From contig CAWHOA010000042.1 in assembly GCA_963830885.1 (NCBI GenBank), positions 28,801-92,800 of the forward strand: a stretch of 64,000 nt of DNA, given 5' to 3'. A program made the position numbers and the translations under genes. The stretch's first letter is position 1. Each line of letters starts with the position of its first letter. The notes beneath the pieces are model-generated. The model made no database searches. It had not been told where the DNA came from and saw nothing but the letters and a program-made list of their open reading frames with translations. This document shows positions 17,614 to 23,739 of this stretch, piece after piece. This DNA comes from JAIBJN01 sp963830885. Lineage in GTDB: Bacteria > Actinomycetota > Thermoleophilia > Gaiellales > Gaiellaceae.

Positions 17614-18336
17614 GTGATCACGTCCGCGGCCAACCCGCGGGTCAAGCTCGTCCGCAAGCTCGAGTCGCGCCGCCAGCGCGAGAAGCTCGGGCTGTTCGCC
17701 TGCGAGGGCGAGGATCTGGTGGCGGCCGGACTGGAAGCCGGGCTGGAACCGGTGGAGGCGCTCGTCGACGCGGAGCGGCCTGCGCTCGCGGAGCGTCTCG
17801 CCGGGGCCGAGCTTGTCGCGCCGGAGGTCATGGGCGGGCTCTCGACGTTGCCCCACCCGGCCCGGGTCGTCGCGGTCTTTCGGCGGGCGGACTTGCCACG
17901 CTCGCTGGACGCGGCCGTCGGGCTCGCGCTCTGGCGTGTCTCCGACCCTGGGAACGTCGGCACGCTCCTGCGGGCGGCGGACGCGCTCGGGCCGGCGTTC
18001 GTCCTCCTCTCGCCCGGCTGCGCCGACCCGACGGGGCCGAAAGCGCTGCGCGCCTCGGCCGGCGCGATCTTCCGTGTCCCCCTCGGGGGCTTCGCCGACG
18101 GCGAGGGCGTCGCGCGCGTGGCGCTCGTCCCGCGGGGCGGCGCTCCGCTGTCCGGGTTGGATCTCCCGGAACCGGTTATCTTCGTCCTCGGCGCCGAGCG
18201 CGACGGCCTGCCCGAGGACGTGCTCGGCGGTGCGGATTTCGTCGCCGGCATCCCGCAGGCAGAGGCGGCGGAGTCTCTCAACGTGGCTGTGGCCGGCGCG
18301 ATCGCACTCTATGAGCTGAGGAGGGGTCGAGGATGA
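17614..18336 (+). CDS. SpoU/TrmH-family RNA 2'-O-methyltransferase (RlmB-like)
   Basis: 240 residues from a GTG at 17614. An N-terminal substrate-binding domain (SAANPRVKLVRKLESRRQR) precedes the SPOUT catalytic domain with its three motifs: VSDPGNVGTLLRAADALG, FVLGAERDGLP and AESLNVAVAGAIALYELRR. It methylates a ribose 2'-OH in rRNA or tRNA using S-adenosylmethionine. In actinobacteria this gene normally lies between rplT and pheS; here about 7 kb of other genes separate it from pheS. It ends in an ATGA overlap with the next gene. Confidence 0.92.
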   Translation: MITSAANPRVKLVRKLESRRQREKLGLFACEGEDLVAAGLEAGLEPVEALVDAERPALAERLAGAELVAPEVMGGLSTLPHPARVVAVFRRADLPRSLDAAVGLALWRVSDPGNVGTLLRAADALGPAFVLLSPGCADPTGPKALRASAGAIFRVPLGGFADGEGVARVALVPRGGAPLSGLDLPEPVIFVLGAERDGLPEDVLGGADFVAGIPQAEAAESLNVAVAGAIALYELRRGRG

Positions 18337-18719
18337 ACGCGGAGCAGTGGATCGCCGCCTATGGGCGCGCCTGGCTCGAGCGCGACCCCGAAGGGGTCGT
18401 CGCGCTGTTCACGGATGACGCCGTCTACCGCTCCAGCCCGTTCCGTGAGCCTCACTTCGGCTCCGCCGGCATCCGCGACTACTGGACGCGCGCCACCTCG
18501 ACGCAGGAGGAGCTCGACCTCCGCTTTGGCGAGCCCGTCGTCGAGGGGAGCAAGGTCGTGGTCGAGTGGTGGGCGGTCATGCGCGACGAAGATGCATGGA
18601 TCACGCTCCCCGGCTGCCTCCTCCTGCGCTTCGCGGAGGACGGCCGCTGCGAGGAGCTGCGCGAGTACTGGCACGTCGAGGACGGCCGCCACGAGCCGCA
18701 TCCCGGCTGGGGCCGCTGA
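18333..18719 (+). CDS. NTF2/SnoaL-like protein
   Basis: 128 residues starting in an ATGA overlap with the methylase gene. The pattern YGRAWLERDPEGVVALFTDD, YRSSPFREPHFG, VVEWWAVMRD and LPGCLLLRFAEDGRCEELRE is that of SnoaL-like NTF2 proteins, which form a cone-shaped pocket. The specific ligand or reaction is unknown. A long GC hairpin directly after the stop ends this plus-strand transcript. Confidence 0.8.
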   Translation: MNAEQWIAAYGRAWLERDPEGVVALFTDDAVYRSSPFREPHFGSAGIRDYWTRATSTQEELDLRFGEPVVEGSKVVVEWWAVMRDEDAWITLPGCLLLRFAEDGRCEELREYWHVEDGRHEPHPGWGR

Positions 18720-18732
18720 CCCCTCGAACGGC

Positions 18733-18756
18733 GAAGGGCCGCTCGCGCGGCCCTTC
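18733..18756. terminator. Bidirectional terminator between the NTF2-like gene and rtcB
   Basis: GAAGGGCCGC and GCGGCCCTTC form a perfect 10-bp stem around TCGC. It sits 13 nt after the plus-strand stop and overlaps the last bases of the minus-strand rtcB stop. It separates the ribosomal operon from the convergent island. Confidence 0.7.
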
Positions 18757-19985
18757 AGTCCTTGTACGGGTCGTAGACGTCCCGCCCGGCCATCGCAACG
18801 CCGAGCGGGCGAAGCGTGTGCGTCACCCGAATCGAGGCGGCGTGGGCGCCGAGGACGTCCGGGAGGTGCTTGTAGACCTCGGGCGCCTCGTCGGCGCCTC
18901 CGCCGACGAGAACGATCCCCTGCTCGCGCAGGCGGGCCTGAACCGCCGCCCAGTCGACGACACCCGGCTTCACCTGCTCGGCCACCCGGACGGACCGGCC
19001 GTCCACAACCTGCTTGCGGTAGCGGAAGCGGCCCGCCGCCTTCGAGCGGCTCATCACCCGGCCGGCGCCGTGCACCGTCGAGTAGAGCGACTCGGTCGCC
19101 TCGTCCGAGGCCACACCCTCGAGGATGACCGACTCGTCGCCCATCGAGCCGCCGACGAACCCCTCCTGGCCCGGCCGGGCCGGCGTGCAGCCCTTGCGGA
19201 TCACCCAGTAGGTGCGTTCGAAGTGCTCCTCGCGCCAGGCGAAGTTGTGGTGGTTGTGGACCTCGTGGACGGATTCGGCGCCGAGGATCTCGAGCACCTT
19301 CGCCACGACGACGTCGCGGCCGGCGTATGCGTACTCGCCGGCGAGCTCCATCGCGGCCACGTACGCCTCGCCGAGCTCGGAGTCGATCTCGAAGAGCACG
19401 GGCGGGGAGTCCATCTCGCCGTCACTCGCCTTGCCCTCGAACGGGCGACCCTCCGCGAGCGCGAGGAAGCCCGACGCCGTTCGGTGGCCGAACCCGCGGG
19501 AGCCGAAGTGGACGCCCACCCAAACGAATCCCCTGCTCGTCCTCCATCAGGTTGACGTAGTGGTTGCCGGCGCCGACGGTGCCGAGCTGCGACTCCGCCA
19601 GCTGGGCGAGCTTGCGCTGCGGCGCGAAGTCGGCGTGGCGGATCCGGTCGAGCACCGGGTGGTCCGCTCGCTCCCGGGCCGGGACGCCCATGCCGAAGGA
19701 GATCCGCCGCGTAATCTCGCCCATCAGGTTCTCGACGCCGCCGAGCGCGTCCAGGTCGGCGCGCGTGAGCTCCGTCCGGGCCGCCTTGTTGCCGCAGCCG
19801 ATGTCGTAGCCGACGCCCGAGGGCGAGACGTAGCCCTCGTACGCGATGCCGCCGCCGATCGGCTGGGAGTAGCCCGGGTGGTGGTCGGCGCAGAGGACGC
19901 CGAACTCGGCCTCGCCGGCCTCCATGCAGCGCTCGAGCTGCGCGAGGCTCCGCGTGTCCACCGGGCCGAAGGTCTTGATCTTCAT
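18755..19985 (-). CDS. rtcB: RtcB RNA-splicing ligase, interrupted by a +1 frameshift
   Basis: The start is ATG 19985 behind AAGGAGGAAG. The first frame carries CADHHPGYSQPIGG, GVGYDIGCGNKAA and GTVGAGNHYVNLMEDEQG; the second carries WVGVHFGSRGFGHRTA, HEVHNHHNFAWRE and STVHGAGRVMSR (guanylation His). Removing one G from the GGGG run near 19527 joins them as DEQGFVWVGVHFGSRG, restoring about 409 residues with all metal ligands. RtcB joins 2',3'-cyclic phosphate or 3'-phosphate RNA ends to 5'-OH ends using GTP and Mn2+. It lies downstream of tRNA-Arg, tRNA-Leu and rsr on the same strand. Several other genes here have one-base indels, so an assembly error is likely. Confidence 0.93.
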
Positions 19986-20034
19986 CGCTTCCTCCTTCCA
20001 GTGTGACCGACGTGCCGCCGGTCTCGTGCTCCAG

Positions 20035-20106
20035 CGCCCCCGAGAGGACTCGAACCTCTGCGCCCGGGTTCGAAGCCCGGTGCTCTTCCAGCTGAGCTAC
20101 GGAGGC
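20035..20106 (-). tRNA. tRNA-Arg(TCG)
   Basis: A full cloverleaf: acceptor GCCTCCG/CGGGGGC with discriminator G, D-arm GCTC/GAGC, anticodon stem CCGGG/CCCGG with loop CTTCGAA (anticodon TCG, reading CGA), and T-loop TTCGAGT. CCA is not encoded. It lies 49 nt upstream of the rtcB start and 4 nt downstream of tRNA-Leu. Confidence 0.9.
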
Positions 20107-20110
20107 AAGA

Positions 20111-20194
20111 TGCGGGCGGAGGGAGTCGAACCCCCATGAGCCGAGGCCCGCCGGCTTCTGAGGCCGGTGCGTCTACCGGTTCCGCCACGCCCGC
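20111..20194 (-). tRNA. tRNA-Leu(CAG), island copy
   Basis: Class II tRNA with acceptor GCGGGCG/CGCCCGC and discriminator A, anticodon loop CTCAGAA (CAG, reading CUG), long variable arm and T-loop TTCGACT. CCA is not encoded. The same anticodon is served by a clearly different tRNA-Leu at 44332-44415. It sits 31 nt after the rsr stop. Confidence 0.92.
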
Positions 20195-20225
20195 ATGTCG
20201 AGACGCCGGCGGCGCCCCCTGCCCG

Positions 20226-21893
20226 TCAGAGGGCGCCGCCTGCGAAGTCGGAGATGAGCTGCGGCGTCGCCGTGTCGAAACCGACGACGTCGAGCATCCC
20301 CGGATCGGCCGGGTCGGCGATCGAGAAGCCGTTCGAGACCATTCCGACCACGACCAGCCGGGCCGCGATGCCCGATGCGGCGCGGTAGTCGGCGAGCGCC
20401 TGGGCGGGGTGGACACCGCCTGCCCAGGTCTCCGAGTCGGTGTAGATCACGAACGTGTCGACTTCCCGCTCCCGCGCCTGGGCGTAAAGCATCGGCAGCG
20501 CGCAGTCCGTGCCGCCGAACGGGAGGTCCGAAACCGCCTTCACGGCATCGTCCAGCCGCCGCCGGGGGCTGAGCGGCAGCGGGGTCAGACCCTGCTTCGT
20601 CCAGCTCCACTGGCTCTTCGTGCCGGACTTCCAGCCGCCCTTGCCGGCGAAGAAGCCGACAACCTCGTAGCGTGCCTCGGTCGCCGCCGTGACGAGCGCG
20701 AGGGCGGCCGAGGCGTCGCGCGGAGTGAGGCCGGGGACTCCGGCCACCCAGCCGGTCGTCATCGAGCTCGAGACGTCGAGGGCGAGCAGCAGGCGCGTGC
20801 CCGCGGGCTCGACGTTCGCGAACGCGGCGTAGAACGCGGCGTCGAGCGCGTCGACGACCTCCCACACCGGGTTCCAGACGTGGCGGCCGCGCGCACCGCG
20901 ACCGGCCTCGTACGTCCGCAGGGCGGCGAGGAGGGCGATCGGGTGCACCCGTGCGCGCCGGAGTCGCTCCGGATCGCCCAGCCGGCCGGCGACCGTCGCC
21001 GTTCCTGCGGAGCCCGGGGCGAGCACGCCTGCTCGCGTCATCGTCGCGAGGTTGCGGACCATCGCCGTCATCGGCATGTCCTCGAGGAGCGCCTCCCAGA
21101 CCTCGGGCGAGGTCAGGTGCTCGCTCTGCAGCGCTTCCCGGGGCAGTCCGTGCTCGCGGACGAGCGTGGCCGTCTCCGCGGCCGAGGGCGCCGCCTGGGC
21201 GCGGACGAAGCCCTCGACGAACGGCGGCAGGCCATCGGTGCCGCCGCCGCGGACGATCCAGTCGAACAGCCGTCGGTGTTCGGCGCTCACCTCGAGCGTC
21301 GGGTTTCCGGAGCTGACGCGGACTGCCGGGTGTGCGAGCCGCAGGAGGTCTCGGTGCGACACTCCGTCCCGCTGCCGGTACTTCACCGCCTGGTAGGCGA
21401 GCGCGTCGACCGGCTTCGCCGCGTACCAGCGACCCACCGCCCGCCGAAGCGAGCGACCCCAGCCGCGAAAGCCCTCGACGAAGGTCGCGAACTGGAAGAG
21501 ATGCGTGCCGGTGCGCGCGACCCGCGGCAGTGCATCGAGCGCCGCACGTCGGGTCGCCTCGTCGCCGAGGCCCGCGGCCATTGCCAGGGCGAAGAGCGCC
21601 GGATCGTTCTTGGGCGCCCGCCCCTCCGTGCTGACGCTGACGATCTCCTCGACCGTCCGCAGGCCGTCCTCGGCGAGGCCGTCCTCGACGGCGCGGGCGT
21701 TCTCGCGCGTCAGCGTCCCCTCGGAGGCGTAGTAGCTGCCGCCTTCCGAGCCTAGGACGAGGAAGCGACGCAGTCGCGTCCAGGAGTCGACCTCCCAGGT
21801 GAAGCCGCCCGCGGAGTTCGGAACCTGACCCGTGCCCATCAGCGGCGCCGACTGGGGCGGCCGCCGCGGGCGCAGGCGCTTGAGATAGGACAT
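20226..21893 (-). CDS. rsr: Rsr / Ro60-like TROVE-vWA RNA-binding protein
   Basis: 555 residues from ATG 21893, chosen because AAAAGGAGGTG precedes it; the longer open frame upstream has no such signal. Residues about 10-360 form the TROVE HEAT-repeat ring (NSAGGFTWEVDSWTRLRRFL, TGTHLFQFATFVEGFRGWGR, LLRLAHPAVR). Residues about 368-555 form a von Willebrand A domain with an intact MIDAS: DVSSS at 373-377, Thr in GGTDCALP and Asp in IYTDSETW. Ro proteins bind Y RNAs and misfolded or damaged RNAs and can hand RNA to nucleases. It lies between the 121-residue gene and tRNA-Leu, with rtcB downstream, as in known Rsr-Rtc RNA-repair clusters. Confidence 0.93.
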   Translation of the reverse strand: MSYLKRLRPRRPPQSAPLMGTGQVPNSAGGFTWEVDSWTRLRRFLVLGSEGGSYYASEGTLTRENARAVEDGLAEDGLRTVEEIVSVSTEGRAPKNDPALFALAMAAGLGDEATRRAALDALPRVARTGTHLFQFATFVEGFRGWGRSLRRAVGRWYAAKPVDALAYQAVKYRQRDGVSHRDLLRLAHPAVRVSSGNPTLEVSAEHRRLFDWIVRGGGTDGLPPFVEGFVRAQAAPSAAETATLVREHGLPREALQSEHLTSPEVWEALLEDMPMTAMVRNLATMTRAGVLAPGSAGTATVAGRLGDPERLRRARVHPIALLAALRTYEAGRGARGRHVWNPVWEVVDALDAAFYAAFANVEPAGTRLLLALDVSSSMTTGWVAGVPGLTPRDASAALALVTAATEARYEVVGFFAGKGGWKSGTKSQWSWTKQGLTPLPLSPRRRLDDAVKAVSDLPFGGTDCALPMLYAQAREREVDTFVIYTDSETWAGGVHPAQALADYRAASGIAARLVVVGMVSNGFSIADPADPGMLDVVGFDTATPQLISDFAGGAL

Positions 21894-21960
21894 CTGACAC
21901 CTCCTTTTCGTGTGTGTTGCTGCGGTCGTGTGGTCGCCGGCCGGATCTGACCGGACAGGG

Positions 21961-21984
21961 GATAACCGGCCTGCTTCGGCCCGC
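21961..21984 (-). repeat. 24-nt leader motif, copy before rsr
   Basis: On the plus strand this reads GATAACCGGC-CTGCTT-CGGCCCGC. It matches 20 of 24 positions of the segment at 22481-22504, which precedes the 121-residue gene. In RNA sense it contains GGCCGAAGC followed seven nt later by GUUAUC. The two copies are the only ones noticed and both lie in leaders within the Rsr cassette. Confidence 0.6.
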
Positions 21985-21991
21985 AGCGTTC

Positions 21992-22357
21992 TCAGCGGCG
22001 CTCGCGCGCCGCGTACAGCTCGGCCTCCGCCTCCAGGCCGTTCCGGAAGCGGGAAAGAGCTCCGAGCAGGGTCTCGATCTTGTGCAGCGAGTTCTCGCGC
22101 AGCTCCGGCGAGGAGACCGAGAACTCGAGCGCGATCTCGTTGACGCAGTCCGCGATCCGCAGCCGTAGATGCGGAGCGGGCGGCGACCGTCGGAAGCGGG
22201 CCCGACGAGCCGACGTGTCCTCGACGTAGACGCGGACGTGGGCGCCGCCGTCGAACTTCGGCCGGTTCAGGACGATCCGCTCGTCGACGCGGATGCCGCG
22301 TCGCCGGCGTCCGGACGGGGCGGGACGCCGGACGGCGTACTCGACGAGATAGGACAT
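21992..22357 (-). CDS. Unrecognised 121-residue protein of the Rsr-RtcB-tRNA cassette
   Basis: From ATG 22357 behind GAAAGGAGGGAC. It begins MSYLVEYAVRR, sharing MSYL with the adjacent Rsr. Residues 1-75 look beta-rich and basic (RIVLNRPKFDGGAHVRVYVED, LRLRIADCVNEIALEFSV), and 80-121 form a charged helix (LRENSLHKIETLLGALSRFR). There are no membrane segments and one cysteine. It lies 98 nt upstream of rsr on the same strand and just downstream of the 12-tRNA array, so a role in the same RNA-handling pathway is likely. The function is unknown. Confidence 0.75.
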   Translation of the reverse strand: MSYLVEYAVRRPAPSGRRRRGIRVDERIVLNRPKFDGGAHVRVYVEDTSARRARFRRSPPAPHLRLRIADCVNEIALEFSVSSPELRENSLHKIETLLGALSRFRNGLEAEAELYAARERR

Positions 22358-22456
22358 CGGCGTCCCTCCTTTCGCTTCGTTGTGGGTACGAACGTGCCGT
22401 GCCGTGGCGGCCGGTCCGCACCAAGAATCGTCGCGGTCGTGGAATGCGAACCGTTT

Positions 22457-22504
22457 CGCGGAGTCGAACCGCGGAGCCCAGATAACCGGCTCGCGCCGGC
22501 CCGC
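22457..22504 (-). ncRNA. tRNA-half-like segment, candidate Y-RNA-like element
   Basis: On the minus strand a 5-bp arm GAGCC/GGCTC with a nine-nt loop (22492-22474) is followed without spacer by a T-arm-like hairpin CGCGG-TTCGACT-CCGCG (22473-22457). No D-arm or acceptor stem can be found, so it is not a whole tRNA. It overlaps the 24-nt motif shared with the rsr leader and lies between tRNA-Trp and the 121-residue gene. Bacterial Y RNAs (YrlA) carry a tRNA-like module and are encoded beside rsr. Identification as a Y RNA is inference. Confidence 0.35.
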
Positions 22505-22510
22505 GACGAG

Positions 22511-22581
22511 CAGGCCCACCAGGAGTCGAACCCGGTCCGGCGAGGTTGGAGCTCGCCGTGCTTCCGTTACACCATGGGCCT
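22511..22581 (-). tRNA. tRNA-Trp(CCA)
   Basis: Acceptor AGGCCCA/TGGGCCT with discriminator G, short D-arm GTG/CAC, anticodon stem GCGAG/CTCGC with loop CTCCAAC (CCA), and T-loop TTCGACT. G73 suits bacterial tRNA-Trp. CCA is not encoded. It is the last of the 12-tRNA array. Confidence 0.88.
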
Positions 22582-22594
22582 AGGTCGACTTAGG

Positions 22595-22666
22595 AGCCTC
22601 CGGCAGGAGTCGAACCCGCACCTCGGCCGTACAAAGGGCGCGTGCTGCCGTTGACACTACGGAGGC
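22595..22666 (-). tRNA. tRNA-Thr(TGT) with an anticodon-stem mismatch
   Basis: Acceptor GCCTCCG/CGGAGGC, D-arm GTG/CAC, anticodon stem CGCCC/GGCCG with one internal C-C mismatch, loop TTTGTAC (TGT, reading ACA), T-arm GCGGG/CCTGC. The discriminator is T. The mismatch and C38 make it atypical, but the rest of the cloverleaf is sound. Confidence 0.8.
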
Positions 22667-22674
22667 CTGACGAG

Positions 22675-22746
22675 TGGAGACGGCGGGAATCGAACCCGCT
22701 CCTCCTCGGTGCAAGCGAGGTGCTCCGCCACCAGAGCTTCGTCCCC
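22675..22746 (-). tRNA. tRNA-Ala(TGC)
   Basis: Acceptor GGGGACG/CGTCTCC contains the G3-U70 wobble pair that marks tRNA-Ala, with discriminator A. Anticodon stem CCTCG/CGAGG with loop CTTGCAC (TGC), T-loop TTCGATT. CCA is not encoded. Confidence 0.92.
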
Positions 22747-22780
22747 GAGCGAGGCCGCGGCGGGCCTCGGTGCGGCGAGG

Positions 22781-22862
22781 TGCGGGCGGGTGGAGTCGAA
22801 CCACCACAGCTCGAGGCGCCCGGGTTACAGCCGGGTGAGCTCGCCGGGTGCTCAGCGCCCGC
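22781..22862 (-). tRNA. tRNA-Tyr(GTA)
   Basis: Class II tRNA with a 13-nt variable region, as usual for bacterial tRNA-Tyr. Acceptor GCGGGCG/CGCCCGC with discriminator A, D-arm GAGC/GCTC, anticodon stem CCCGG/CCGGG with loop CTGTAAC (GTA), T-arm GGTGG/CCACC. CCA is not encoded. Confidence 0.92.
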
Positions 22863-22869
22863 GCGGAGG

Positions 22870-22942
22870 GGTGACCGGCCGGGCTCGAACCGGCGCCGCG
22901 GGGATCACAGCCCCGGATGCTTCCTACTACACCACGGTCACC
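22870..22942 (-). tRNA. tRNA-His(GTG)
   Basis: Acceptor GTGACCG/CGGTCAC extended by the G(-1)-C73 pair diagnostic of tRNA-His, here encoded in the gene. Anticodon stem CGGGG/CCCCG with loop CTGTGAT (GTG), T-arm GCCGG/CCGGC. Confidence 0.93.
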
Positions 22943-22995
22943 ACGGGTGGGCACTTCTCGTGGCGGCCTTGCCGCCTTCGAGCCGCGACCCGGGA

Positions 22996-23069
22996 CGGGG
23001 ACGACCGGACTCGAACCGGCGGCCTCTCGCCTGACAAGCGAGCGCTCTGCTCGTCTGAGCTACGTCCCC
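22996..23069 (-). tRNA. tRNA-Asp(GTC)
   Basis: Acceptor GGGGACG/CGTCCCC with discriminator G (expected for Asp), D-arm GCTC/GAGC, anticodon stem CTCGC/GCGAG with loop TTGTCAG (GTC), T-loop TTCGAGT. Confidence 0.92.
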
Positions 23070-23083
23070 TTCAGGGTGTAAAC

Positions 23084-23110
23084 GGAAGAAGCGGTTCAAC
23101 CGCTTCTTCC
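23084..23110. repeat. Perfect 27-nt inverted repeat in the Asp-Pro tRNA spacer
   Basis: GGAAGAAGCGGTT and AACCGCTTCTTCC are perfect 13-nt arms around one central base, giving an 11-bp hairpin with a TTCAA loop. It lies 14 nt upstream (array sense) of tRNA-Asp. It may be an RNA processing or pausing hairpin; there is no U-tract. Confidence 0.6.
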
Positions 23111-23115
23111 TCCAT

Positions 23116-23149
23116 GTCTCGACCTTTGCGGCTTCGCCGCCGTCGAGAC
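23116..23149. repeat. Array spacer hairpin, copy 1
   Basis: GTCTCGAC and GTCGAGAC enclose a nested GCGGC-TTC-GCCGC hairpin. The same unit (core CGACCTTTGCGGCTTCGCC) recurs twice at 23521-23590. All copies lie in the two wider spacers of the tRNA array. Confidence 0.65.
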
Positions 23150-23152
23150 GAG

Positions 23153-23226
23153 TCTGGCTGGCAGGAGTCGAACCTGCGGTCTCCGGCTCCCGAAGCCGGC
23201 GGGGTGGCCAGCTCCCCTACAGCCAG
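23153..23226 (-). tRNA. tRNA-Pro(CGG)
   Basis: Acceptor CTGGCTG/CAGCCAG with discriminator A, D-arm GGGG/CCCC, anticodon stem CCGGC/GCCGG with loop TTCGGGA (CGG), T-arm GCAGG/CCTGC. Confidence 0.92.
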
Positions 23227-23268
23227 GCGTCCAACGAGTGCCTCCGCGGCGCGAAGGCGGGTCACGAG

Positions 23269-23340
23269 CTCCAGCGGCAGGGATCGAACCTGCGCCTCGC
23301 GGTTAACAGCCGCGCGTCTTACCGACTCGACTACGCCGGA
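23269..23340 (-). tRNA. tRNA-Asn(GTT)
   Basis: Acceptor TCCGGCG/CGCTGGA with discriminator G (expected for Asn), D-arm GTC/GAC, anticodon stem CGCGG/CCGCG with loop CTGTTAA (GTT), T-loop TTCGATC. Confidence 0.92.
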
Positions 23341-23350
23341 ACGATGCGAG

Positions 23351-23424
23351 TGGCCCCGGCAGGCGTCGAACCTGCACCGTCCCGGGTAAGAGCCGGGAGC
23401 TCTGCCGATTTGAGCTACGGAGCC
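23351..23424 (-). tRNA. tRNA-Lys(CTT)
   Basis: Acceptor GGCTCCG/CGGGGCC with discriminator A, D-arm GCTC/GAGC, anticodon stem CCCGG/CCGGG with loop CTCTTAC (CTT), T-loop TTCGACG. It lies 4 nt from tRNA-Phe. Confidence 0.92.
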
Positions 23425-23428
23425 TCGA

Positions 23429-23501
23429 TGTGGCCGGCAGGGATCGAACCTGCGGCGCCCCGCGTTTCGGGCGGGCGCTCTACCCGCTGAGCTACGGCCA
23501 C
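23429..23501 (-). tRNA. tRNA-Phe(GAA) with C33 instead of U33
   Basis: Acceptor GTGGCCG/CGGCCAC fully paired with discriminator A, D-arm GCTC/GAGC, anticodon stem CCCGC/GCGGG. The loop is CCGAAAC: anticodon GAA is clear, but position 33, almost always U, is C. The fold is otherwise good. The change could impair decoding, or mark a tRNA with another role. Confidence 0.85.
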
Positions 23502-23520
23502 ATTTTGACCTGTTTCTCAA

Positions 23521-23590
23521 TGTCTCGACCTTTGCGGCTTACGCCGCCGTCGAGATGAGGACCTTTGCGGCTTCGCCGCCGTCGAGGCGA
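23521..23590. repeat. Array spacer hairpins, copies 2 and 3
   Basis: Two tandem versions of the hairpin unit at 23116-23149 fill the spacer between tRNA-Val and tRNA-Phe. Copy 2 (23521-23556) has GCGGCTTACGCCGC as its inner hairpin; copy 3 (23560-23588) lacks the outer left arm. Such tandem duplication within one array is not explained by tRNA structure. Confidence 0.6.
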
Positions 23591-23663
23591 TGGGCGAGGC
23601 TGGGATCGAACCAGCGGCCTCTTGTGTGTAAGACAAGCGCTCTGCCGTCTGAGCTACTCGCCC
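23591..23663 (-). tRNA. tRNA-Val(TAC)
   Basis: Acceptor GGGCGAG/CTCGCCC with discriminator A, D-arm GCTC/GAGC, anticodon stem CTTGT/ACAAG with loop CTTACAC (TAC), T-arm GCTGG/CCAGC. Its 5' end directly follows the CCA of tRNA-Gln. Confidence 0.93.
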
Positions 23664-23739
23664 TGGATCCGGGACAAGGATTCGAACCTCGATCTCCACG
23701 TTCAGAGCGTGGCGTCCTTCCGCGTTAGACGATCCCGGA
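23664..23739 (-). tRNA. tRNA-Gln(CTG), first of the array, CCA encoded
   Basis: Acceptor TCCGGGA/TCCCGGA with discriminator T followed by an encoded CCA (23666-23664), the only one in the array. Anticodon stem CCACG/CGTGG with loop CTCTGAA (CTG), T-loop TTCGAAT. The CCA abuts tRNA-Val, so maturation must cut exactly between them. Confidence 0.9.

Noticed and set aside
18566..19555. 329-codon plus-strand frame opposite rtcB
   Set aside because: Antisense to RtcB, which has all catalytic motifs; no independent support.
22511..23739. A CRISPR-like array, because of many similar short units at ~100-nt spacing
   Set aside because: Each unit folds as a distinct tRNA with its own anticodon; the recurring GGTTCGA words are T-loops, not CRISPR repeats.
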